A stretch of DNA of 47,277 nucleotides from Haplomitrium mnioides (taxonomy: Eukaryota > Marchantiophyta > Haplomitriopsida > Calobryales), in the NCBI GenBank assembly GCA_049999725.1, contig JBNGIS010005972.1, positions 1 through 47,277 on the forward strand, in the 5' to 3' direction. Positions 20,755-29,463 of this stretch are shown here, in pieces. How positions within the stretch are numbered: position 1 is the first letter of the stretch; each line of letters opens with the position of its first letter. The notes beneath the pieces were generated by a model. It saw nothing but the letters and a program-made list of their open reading frames with translations, made no database searches and was not told the origin of the DNA. The translations under genes and the position numbers were made by a program.

Positions 20755-23700
20755 GTACTCTAATAGATTTGCTTTAATGGTAGCTAGAGTGGTTTTCCTC
20801 AATTGGTTTTTTTGGGTAGGAAGAAAATCAAAAAACAAAATCGTGGTTTGTGTCACATTAAGTACATCAATATATTACTTGGATTTGTGTTTCCGTTTTG
20901 TTGCTACTATTTTTTCTTGGAAGTATTATCTAGAAAATGCATCCTTAGCCTCACAAGAAAACCATTGAACACGTACTTGTTTTGGGTTTGGGGGATCTTC
21001 CTCATCAAATGACAATTTGATTATGAGTATAGCCAACCATGAGAAATCCCACCTTGATTTTTTGAAAAACATTCTTGGCAATAAGGATACTAAGATATCT
21101 AAACATAATAGAATTCTTATTCTCTCGTGTCGTGTTGTCAACTGAAGATACAAAGTTATAGGCAGTGGCCCTTCAAAGTCACATAATATTTTGTTTAGCA
21201 CATTAATTGTCAAACTAGAATTGCTTCTCAAGTTTCCATATGTTAAAAAGACCCTCGAAGAAAGAGCATGATTGAACATTAAGACACCAACAACATGCAC
21301 ACCCACCAAACAATCTTTATCAATGTTTTTTGGTGGCAAAGACGAAATTGAGATAGCAATTTTCTTCTCATCCATTTCATCAATGACAATTCCCAAGTAC
21401 TTTGACCATCGGCATAACATTTTCTTCGATGGTCTGCAAGTTTTGTTCTTTCTTTCATTTGTTGGTCATGATTATATTTGATTGCATCATCACAAAGCAC
21501 GAAGGACATAAAAGTAGTTTAGTAAAACATATGTTGATACTTGTAACTTTAAAACACAACCTCAAGTTCTAAAAACATTCAAGTCATCTTAAACAAATGT
21601 TTGGATTTGTAGAAGTGAAAACTTTGTAAAAGATCAAAAATAAACTTTAGGCTATTTGAAAAAAGGAAACTCTGTTTTACTTAAAATAAACAAAAGTTAG
21701 AAAGAAAAGAAAAACAAGATTTGCTAACAAAGTGTACCAGAACACATCCTCTGAGCGTTTAGGACAAGTGGAGACAACAACTGATCGTATGTGCGTATAG
21801 AACCAGTACAACAACACCAATATCATGGCTTATTGTGACTGTTGTCGCGATTGGTTTAATAAAAGAACAAGAACAAATCCTATGGGCGCTTAGGATTTGC
21901 AAACAACAAAAATGATTCTTGCTTATTTTTTTTTCTTACAAGGCTCTTGATTTAAAGGAACAAAAACAAAACTTATTGCAAGGCTAAGGTCACCACCAAG
22001 AATGAGATTCATTTTCTTACTTTATTTAATTGTAGACAATGTTAAAATTGAAACTTACAACAATAGACTTTGTGCGATCATAGACACTCTTCTCACAACT
22101 CAACTTGCTAAGAATTATTCAACTCAAATCTTCTTTCATGAATAAATTAACAAAAAAAAATCTTTTGGCTCTAAGTTGAGAAAACATAACATCTTTAGAA
22201 CTAAGGTTTGAGTCTAGAAAAAAGAGCATTGATTAACCAAAGGTGTTAAAAGATAAGAAAATTTGTTACCTTTGTTAGACTCCAATACAGATTTTTCTCA
22301 CAAAGATTTTATTTCTTTCCATGTTTCACAAATAGCAAATCTATTGGGTTTTGGAATTTTTACATTTGGAAAATGAGTTCTCCAATGTTTTGTTAAACCC
22401 AAGAAACTGAGAATAAAATGAGGATCTTTCTCTTTCAAATAAGTTGTGTAGTAGTCATAAACTTCCCATTTTGTAAAATTATCAACCAAGTTATAAACTT
22501 TGTCAGTAGGCATTCTCTTGCAGTGTCCCTAGAATAAATTTTCCATCCACTCATGCACGAAAACTCCTTTAGCAGATAGTTCTCTTTTACCAAAAATGTC
22601 TCTAGGATCAGCGTTTTTGAGATTTTGAATCGTTTGGATCTATTATTCCCTATTGCTAATATTAATTTAAAGGCTCTTCTACAAACAAAGGTACCATCAG
22701 GTAGAGTAAACTGATTGTCAACATCAGAGTCTTTTCTTGGTATTCCCCACTACAATGTGATATCTCCATTCTTCATGCTTTGTCAAAAGTACGTGTCTCT
22801 CACAAATTTCAAAAAATATGTCTTACACAACGACAAGCAATTATTTCAACAACAAGAAATTCTCTTCAATTTAGAAATTGGCATTGGATTGAGTTTTTTA
22901 TTCACAAAGCTCTCGTGATGATGGACTTTCCGCAAAGAATTTGCACGTAAGGTGTTTACCCATTTGGGTTTTGGCCTAGACAAAGAATTATTATGTTGTG
23001 TTGGACAATTCAGTCCGTAGGCAAATCCAACGATAGGAGATAATTCATCTTGAAGATCTTGATCATCATCGTAAACATTGTTTGTTCTATCATAAAACAT
23101 TTTTGAGAGATGAGTTTCTTCTTGGGGATTGGGAGAACTGCACCATTCTGAAATAGAATGTTGATCAATATCTCAATTATTAGGAAATAATTTTTGTAGC
23201 AAAATCGATACCCTTGACGATAACTCCAAAGAAATGTTGATTGATTGAGACTCTTTGCTAGAATTGTTTCCTAAACTGTTATATGAAAACTCCTCCAAAA
23301 GAAATCAGTTTGTTTCAGTTTTCCCAATCTCCTTGCTAGGTGCAACTTGAAACGAAATCACTCGTTGTTTGAGTGGTGCTATCGAGGACAATGATTTATC
23401 TCCAAAATTAAAACCGTCTATAGATTGTATGCTTTTGTTTTTTGAACAAACACACTTTGATTGCAAATATCAAGGTCTTGCTTAGATGAAGATGAAGAAA
23501 GGTCTACAACCGTCTGGAAATTTTGTGTTGAACCTCTTTTTGTTGATATGTTAGAATACTCAAAAGAAAGATTCAACTTTGACCGCTTGAAGGGAAACAA
23601 AGATTTTGTGCTTGAAGAAGTTTGTTTCTTTAATTCTCTGCGAGCACTGGGTTTGCTCTTTGATCCTTTGCGCACAAGTTGTTCACTCATTAATCCTATA

Positions 23701-23961
23701 TGCATAGGGTTCAATCTTTGATCCTATGCACGCATGGAGTTCACCTTCTCAATCTTTTTAGGTGGAGCTATCTGATTCAATAAAAGCCATCTTTTTCCCC
23801 AATATACTCGTCATCACACTTAACACTTTTGGTACTCCATCACATACCTCTAAAGAATTGCGATTTGAAGAAATCTCCACCTGCTTGTCAAAAGTAACAT
23901 TTTTTTGTGAAGATGAATCCTGGAATTCTAACCTCTTCTTGTCTTTAAAAACTCCAGCCAT
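20755..23961 (-). pseudogene. Gene 1 (transposase-like), copy B, decayed
   Basis: The start is ATG at 23961 (MAGVFKDKKRLEFQD), aligned with the mutated start of copy C. The N-terminal exon (23961-23418) is Ser/Lys-rich and includes in-frame 30-bp palindromic repeats (23750-23690). The block with WEVYDYYTTYLKEKDPHF and FAICETWKEIKSL is at 22513-22298. A repeat-containing intron lies at about 22260-21520. The core carries CDQQMKERTKLADHRRKC-like residues, VIDEMDEKK (Asp codon 21379-21381, intact here only), VGVHVVGVL and a LQLDN region with one base lost. It then jumps from a YTHNQI motif (near 21020) straight to SFDEEDPPNPKQVRVQWF, skipping about 0.9 kb present in copy A. The C-terminal block runs into the gap. 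Likely role when intact: cut-and-paste or related mobilisation in the nucleus. Several frameshifts and stops make it non-functional. Confidence 0.65.
21720..22090 (-). repeat. Palindromic repeats in the gene 1 intron, copy B
   Basis: Degenerate units with CTATGCGCACATACG- or CCTAAGCGCCCATAGG-like cores (near 21790, 21890 and 22080) alternate with GTTGTTGTT/AACAACAA tracts, in the same place as in copies A and C. Confidence 0.5.
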
Positions 23962-24447
23962 TAAAAAGGCTCACTCAAAATGAAGTATTTCAAGAAACTA
24001 TTTTAACAAATATTATGAACCTCTTACGACCTACTTAAAAGATGTGTTTTTCAAGAAATNNNNNNNNNNNNNNNNNNNNNNNNNNNNNNNNNNNNNNNNN
24101 NNNNNNNNNNNNNNNNNNNNNNNNNNNNNNNNNNNNNNNNNNNNNNNNNNNNNNNNNNNAAAATAAGCAATGCTTTATATGATAATTTTTTTTTGCACCA
24201 CGCGAACCTACGTGTCAAGAGCTTTGTGAATCATTTTTTGGCAAGAAAAGGCATTTTTTGAAATTTAGGTGTAAAAGATGCATCAGTGGAAAGTTTCTTT
24301 CCATTGTCATGAGTTCACTTTCTAGTTTTTGTTTTCTTGTCATTGTTGTTTCTACATTTACTTGCCCTTTCCAACCTTTTGAGTTTCTTGAACTTTTGTT
24401 CTTTAGATTTTTCACCTCCAATTCTACATGTTTTTACTTTCTGGAAA
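23962..24447. promoter_or_regulatory. Divergent promoter region between gene 1 and gene 2, copy B
   Basis: The region between the two start codons is about 490 bp, including the 24060-24159 gap. Its right half (24160-24290) matches the reverse complement of copy C 40920-41027, including an AACCTAC.TGT motif and a TTTTTTGGCAAG-type block. Expression of both genes from one shared region is inferred from the divergent layout. No TATA box can be fixed. Confidence 0.5.
24060..24159. other. Assembly gap (100 N) in the divergent promoter
   Basis: Lies at the same place relative to the two genes as the gap in copy C (41028-41127). Confidence 0.95.
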
Positions 24448-24807
24448 ATGGCATCTCAAGGAAATGCTTCTAGACCTGCCCAACCAAAGCCTTACAAGTA
24501 TTCAAACATTATCAAGGCTATCGAGCCTGAAAAGCTAGACTGGGATTGGCTAGTTAATTGTGGATCCTTGAAAGACCTCGATCAACACCTCTACTTTTTT
24601 GCTGAGGAAGGTGAGAAATTCAATTTGGGTCTTATAGTCCAAATCACTATGATGAGAGATGGCAAGAAAGCCAACATCGGGCTGCTTTTGCAGTCACAAG
24701 ATGCAATTACCATTTGCAGTGCAAATCGCAAACGATTTGCTTTTTTGGAGATGAAGAAGAGGGACATTTTTGTCAAGCATCTTCATGCAGCAAAGGAAGA
24801 TGGCAAG

Positions 24808-25216
24808 GCAAAATTTTAAACATTTTTTCATTTGTTTTCTTTTTTGACTGACTCGGAACTCTCACGTCCATGCGCGCATGGACTCCTGGCTCTAGAAGTA
24901 ATCGCCCCCCTCCCGGTCCATGCGCGCATGGTCTCCCGGGTCCTTGCGCGCAAGGAATTTCAAGTCCATGTGCGCATGGACACCCAAGTCCAAGCGCGCA
25001 AGGACTCTTTGGTCCTTGTGCGAGTGGACTCCCATGTCCATGCATGCATAGAGCAGTGAGTCTTTGCGTGAGTAGACCTTGGACTCCATGCGCGCATGGA
25101 GTCCCTAGTCTAGTCACACATGGTTCCTGGAGTCTATGCATGCATGGACTGCATTGTCTTACTTCTTAATCTGAGCACTTGTACTTGTGCTTAATTTTTT
25201 TTTGTTTTGTTTTCAG
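24808..25216 (+). other. Gene 2 intron 1, copy B
   Basis: Flanked by GGCAAG|GCAAAA (a GC donor) and TTTTGTTTTCAG|TTTACTCAG. Copy C has GGAAAG|GTAAAA and TTTCAG|TTTTTG at the matching places, so the intron is shared and the GT has become GC in copy B. Splicing keeps phase 0. Confidence 0.75.
24866..25160. repeat. 24-bp palindromic tandem array in gene 2 intron 1, copy B
   Basis: About ten units of 24 bp. Each starts with a 16-bp near-perfect palindrome such as TCCATGCGCGCATGGA or TCCTTGCGCGCAAGGA followed by an 8-bp variable spacer. Where one arm changes, the other often changes with it (CCATG...CATGG versus CCTTG...CAAGG). Because 24 is a multiple of three, several frames stay open as 8-residue repeats (PCAHGLPG type). 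I regard these as incidental. Confidence 0.9.
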
Positions 25217-26678
25217 TTTACTCAGTTTCTGGCGGATTTTGTCGATTCCTACAAAGACGCGAAGCGCGTCAAATGGGATTTCATAAAGTTGGCCATCCAG
25301 ATCAAAAATTTTGAAGCCCAAGAAGTGCGTAAATATTCAACAGCTAGTGTCACATCCGAGCACGTCTACATTTTCAATTCACACTGCAGGCCCTTCTGCA
25401 CAAAAAAAGAGAAAGGAGGTGGAGCCAACTGAGCTCCCAAAAAGAAGAAACGAGTGGTCCAAAAGAAAAAGCATGTTCCAATACTAGTTATTGAGGAGGA
25501 GCCACCCCTCTCCAAATCTCCAGCAAGGTCATCTTCTACTGCCCCTTTGTCATCAGCACAAAGTAGCTCAGGGCAAGAAATAGAGCCGAAGCCAATTCGG
25601 GCTCCAACATCAAGAGCAAAAAGGCAATTGCACAAGGGGTTGTGAACTTTCCAAAAATGAGAGCAGGTGGACCCTCAGAGAGTATCTGAGGAAGATAAAA
25701 ACAAAATAAGGGAGTCTACAATCCACCGATGTAGAGTCTGGGAAGAAACAATTACTATTAGGTTGGAGAACTTCAATCTGCCGAAACCTAGAATGGACAA
25801 TTGAGGGCCTTTCCATAATAGAAGGTTGAATGAAGATTTTGTTGAGCTTTTAGCGTAGAGAATGCTCACAAATAAATATGCGCATAGTTTTTTTATCGTT
25901 GTTGTTGACTCAAAGTGCGGGTTGAAGGACAAGTCAGAGCTCGATATTAGGAACCTTGACAAATATCTCTACAAGATTGCAAGAGGCAATCACAGTGTTG
26001 TAGCAAGGCAGCTTTTGATCACAATATACAGAACAAGGAATCCGACGCTTTTGCTCTACAACTGCTATGTGTATGTGGGTCTGACACCAACAAAGGCCCA
26101 TATTTTTGCAATTGATGACAACTACGACCAAAGATACAAGTTGGAAATGACCTCAATTCAGAAGGTCAAATATTGGCATCAAAGGTTTGTAGAGAGTGGG
26201 ATGGTGTCATCCTAGAAATTGAAAAGAGAATTGGTGCTGGAAACCTTGGAGATCAAGCCCAAGTCCACACTTGAGAAGACAATCACTTTTTAAGACAATT
26301 GGTTCCATCTTGCATTTTGAAAGGGTGAGCTTTGGGATCTACAACAGAGCATATTTTTATGTGGGAGAAAAATACTATGAAAGTTTAGAAGCCAAAGGCC
26401 AAAAGATCTCTCAGAATGGAGGACATGAAGTGGACACCTTAGAGGTCCCTTCTAGGTCTTCCCATTGAAGTGAAAATTTCAAACTGGTGGACGCCGAAGA
26501 GCTTTCATTGGATGAAATGTCTTGGGAGGCAGAGAGACATAAGGTTTTGGAAGTGATGGTGAAAAGATTTTGTTTTGAAGTCTACTAAAGCAGTTGGGAG
26601 GAAGCAAGAGAGGAGTACCCTCTCCACACAAAGGAGTCAAAGATGGCTACATTCTATTCTAGTTTTGAGAAGCTTTTG

Positions 26679-27380
26679 GTAAGTTTTTTTTTTCAATGTA
26701 CATTCATTTCTTTGGAGTTGGGGTGAATTTACGCTAAGTTGTCTTCGGTTATAATAAAATAGGTTTTGAGTTTCTTTGTGCAAGGACTGTGAAGTCCATG
26801 TGCGCATAGACTTCACAACTCTTGCGCACATTGACTTCACAATCCATGCACGTATGGACTACACAATCCAGGCCTGCTTGCACTTAACAGTCCAAGCGCG
26901 CATGGACTTCAAGTTCTTGGCACTCGTGGACTTCAACGTCCACACGCAACTTGCCTTAGAAGTGCAGGCTTGCATGGAATACTACATCCATACGCGCATA
27001 GACTGTGAAATCCATGCTCGTCTGGAATATTAAGTCCCAACGCTTGGACTGTGAAGTCCAAGCAAGCCTTTATGGTTAAGTCCATGCGCATATGGACTGT
27101 GAAGTCTAAGTGTCTGGATTGTGAAGTCTATGCGCGCATGGGCTGGGAAGTCCAAGCCCTCTTAGACATCAAAGTCCATGCTCGCATGGACTTTGAAGTC
27201 CTTACGCGCATGGACTTCTTTGTCCATGCAAGCATGGAATTCAATGTCCATGCGAGCATGGAATTCAATGTCCATCTTAGTTTGGAGTCCTAGGTCTTTG
27301 TTTAAATTGTCCTTCTCTCTAAAGTCTTCAATTTCTTTTTTGTCTCCTCTTATTTTTTTTCCATTTTGGCTATGTGCAAG
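26679..27380 (+). other. Gene 2 intron 2, copy B
   Basis: The donor TTTTG|GTAAGT is at 26679. The aligned place in copy C is TTGCTA|GTAAGA, so the donor is conserved. The acceptor is probably GTGCAAG|GGG at 27380, or another AG close by. Confidence 0.6.
26776..27295. repeat. 24-bp palindromic tandem array in gene 2 intron 2, copy B
   Basis: About 21 units, nearly all 24 bp, of the type GTCCATGCGCGCATGGACTTTGAA. Good units are near 27055-27290 (for example GTCCATGCTCGCATGGAC). Units differ mostly inside the palindrome centre. Confidence 0.9.
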
Positions 27381-27902
27381 GGGACAAAACGTTCAAACAT
27401 TAGCTTGCAAAAAAGTTCAGGGGTCGAAGAAGCCCCACAAGATCAAGACCAAGCTCCCACACTAATTTCTTACCCTCATGCTTTTTTGCTTCATTGCCAA
27501 AAATCTAGAGAGTGGAAATTAAGGCAGCAAAATGATGTTGCATCTCTCCCAACTGATGGAGTTGTGAGAGATGAGGACTTAATGTTCTATGTTGATGGTC
27601 TCAACGTGACATATTACCAAGTCCATGGGGAGGCCAACGCTCATCAGTTGAAGGGATTTGTGAAACCTAGGTGTTTCACTTTGGCGATTGCAAATATTCC
27701 TTACAGTTACAACCTTAAAAGGAATGCAAGCATGACAATTCAGAACCTTTTCCGAAGATGACATTTTTGACATGGTTTCATCTTTTGCGGTAATCATGAT
27801 GTCGGATTTTTGGTCATTTGTAATTACACACTCGTCGCAACAATTTGGCATCATCGAGGATGCCCTTTTGGAAGTTTGTTGTGCCATTGACCACGGCATC
27901 TA

Positions 27903-27970
27903 GTAAGTTCTTCTTTGATTTTTTGGTTTTTAAGTTTATCTTGTTTAGTTTTCCTACGCTCTATTTACAG
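27903..27970 (+). other. Gene 2 intron 3, copy B (candidate)
   Basis: A short T-rich stretch between the donor CTA|GTAAGT and the acceptor TTTACAG|TATGTG, separating the motif IV exon from the motif I exon. At 68 bp it is short but acceptable for plants. Confidence 0.5.
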
Positions 27971-28604
27971 TATGTGATTTGTTTGTTTTTCTCATTACAT
28001 GGACAAAACAAACATTCATCATTCCGGTGGTCCGAGAATTGCACACACCCACAAGTATTGAACTGCGGGCTATTGAACAAAAGAAGGAAAGAGGAGCATG
28101 AGGCTTTTCAATTTGTAGCATGCTCATGCAAGTGGTCTACCTCGACAAATAATGCATAGTGTTTTTAATTGTCCTACGGTTTTGGCCAAACTAAAACGTC
28201 CAGAAGATGATGCTCCCATGAATGTTTATCAAAAGCCTCAAGCTCTTCATAAAAATTTTATTGACCATTTGTCAACAAATCAAGATTGGATCTTAGATCT
28301 TTAATCTAGGTCCGAGATTGGCCTTGTCTGTGCTTTAAAGCTGATGCTAAATTGCATTGCTGTGGAATATGATAAACATCAGTCTATCTACATTCTTCAA
28401 AGAGTTTTGATGATGGCTTCCTTGCCATCCAATGTGACAAAGTCACAGATAGTGTATACGTACCACAAGGAACTTGTTCCTCCTAGTACTGCAAGTGCTA
28501 TTGGTGATTTTGTTGCCATCTCTAGGACTAGAAAGTCTCGACAGGACTCTTTAGCGGCTGTAGATGCTCACCCAATGGATTTATATGAGACAATTCCTCC
28601 TTAA

Positions 28605-29443
28605 AAGGATAGAGCCGTGGCATCTGGTTGAAGAAATTGTTTTATTAATAAAGTATTTTTATACAAAGTTTTATTTGCTAAAGTTTCAATCTTGTTGCAC
28701 TCCCTATCCATTTAAAGTTTTTTCATCATGATTCAATTTGGTGCACAAAATGTTTTCAAGCAAAATTATTTGGTTTTTTTGAAATTTAGCAAAGATTCTG
28801 AAGTGTATGCTTGCATTGAAGTTCACTTTCCTTTTCCATTTTCTGTTTCTTCTTAGACAACCTTCTGCATTCCCTACTTCCAATTACTCATGAGTCCTTG
28901 ATCATTTCAGTTGTCCATGTAGGTATGGGCTTCACTTATTCAAGCTTGAGTTAGTTGTAGTTATTCTTGCGCACAAGTATCTTTCAAACAAAGTATGTCT
29001 ACACTTGGGCCTCAGTTTTCCATGCACACATAGGCTTCAACAATCTTTTCACATATTTGCTTCAACAATCCTCTTACGCCAACACTTTTGTTCTTTTTCA
29101 AACTTTTTTTGTATAAATTTTGAATGTTTTAATCAATTTTTGAAATTATAGATATCATTGTTTGTTTTGAAAATATTCAACAACAAATACCGTATAAATT
29201 TTTCTATATTATTTTTTTGTTGATGCTCATGCTTTTGAAAGATGAATTTATAGATGTAATATTGTTAAAATACTCATAAAAAATTTATTTTCAATACAAT
29301 GTGCATTCAAAGTGAGCTATTTTGATATGTATAATTATATTTTTCTTACAAAAAAATATTGCTAGCGTGAAAATCATGATTTTTAAAGCATAAATTACAA
29401 AATTAGTTTCTGAGAGCAAAAATGAAATAGGAACCTTATAGCG
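28605..29443 (+). other. Gene 2 3' region of copy B
   Basis: AT-rich, no gene. It holds a few more decayed palindromes near 28910-29080 (for example TCCATGCACACATAGG near 29018). AATAAA-like signals occur (TTAATAAAGTA near 28645), one of which could serve polyadenylation. Confidence 0.5.
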
Positions 29444-29463
29444 ATTCTTGGTTCAAAGTAGCG
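29444..29463 (-). repeat. Right inverted terminal repeat of copy B
   Basis: On the minus strand it reads CGCTACTTTGAACCAAGAAT, matching the left terminal repeat. On the plus strand the next bases are GATGTT. The same GCGGATGTT occurs at the end of A2, so the true terminus may lie up to about 8 bases further out. Confidence 0.7.

Larger units (their letters stand above)
24448..28604 (+). pseudogene. Gene 2: ParB-like plus N6A/N4C DNA methyltransferase-like fusion, copy B
   Basis: Multi-exon gene. Exon 1 (24448-24807, 120 codons from MASQGNASRP) is an unrecognised domain also present in copy C. Exon 2 starts at 25217 in phase after TTTTCAG. It contains a nuclear-localisation-like APKKKKRVVQKKKH (25433-25474), a Ser/Pro linker, and a domain at about 25730-26150. 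That domain reads as ParB/sulfiredoxin-like: TIRLENFNLPKPR strand, FVELLAERM-type helix, HSFFIVVVD strand, YKIARGNHS (G-x-H at 25985-25993), CYVYVGLTPTKA and AIDDN. Exon 3 (from about 27381) has AIANIPYSY, a methyltransferase motif IV (NIPY at 27693-27704). After one frameshift it continues with SFAVIMMSDFWSFVITHSSQ up to a GTAAGT donor at 27903. Exon 4 (from about 27971) has GGPRIAHTH, NVYQKPQALHKNFIDHLS and WILDL-stop-SRSEIGLVCALKL (28287-28337), a motif I in which two G-to-A changes have altered S-G-S-G, then NCIAVEYDKHQ. It is broken by about ten stops and at least two frameshifts. The order ParB then motif IV then motif I fits phage ParB-methylase fusions. Substrate and activity are inferred only. 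Confidence 0.7.
19218..29463. mobile_element. Copy B: two-gene DNA transposon with inverted terminal repeats
   Basis: The left end reads CGCTACTTTGAACAATGAAC (19218-19237). The right end, as reverse complement, reads CGCTACTTTGAACCAAGAAT (29463-29444). These are inverted terminal repeats of about 20 bp with the first 13 identical. Between them, gene 1 (transposase-like) is on the minus strand and gene 2 (ParB-like plus methyltransferase-like) on the plus strand, divergent from a promoter region that contains an N gap. The same gene order, in opposite orientation, is seen in copy C, which establishes the two genes as one unit. I see no convincing target site duplication. Total about 10.2 kb including two 100-N gaps. 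Confidence 0.75.

Noticed and set aside
24866-25160. CRISPR-like array because of regularly spaced palindromic repeats
   Set aside because: The 24-bp units are repeat-dominated with 8-bp spacers, there are no cas genes, and the array lies in an intron of a eukaryotic transposon gene.
26776-27293. Open frames of 80-95 codons rich in HARMD or CMHR-type repeats
   Set aside because: They are translations of the 24-bp palindrome array in gene 2 intron 2.
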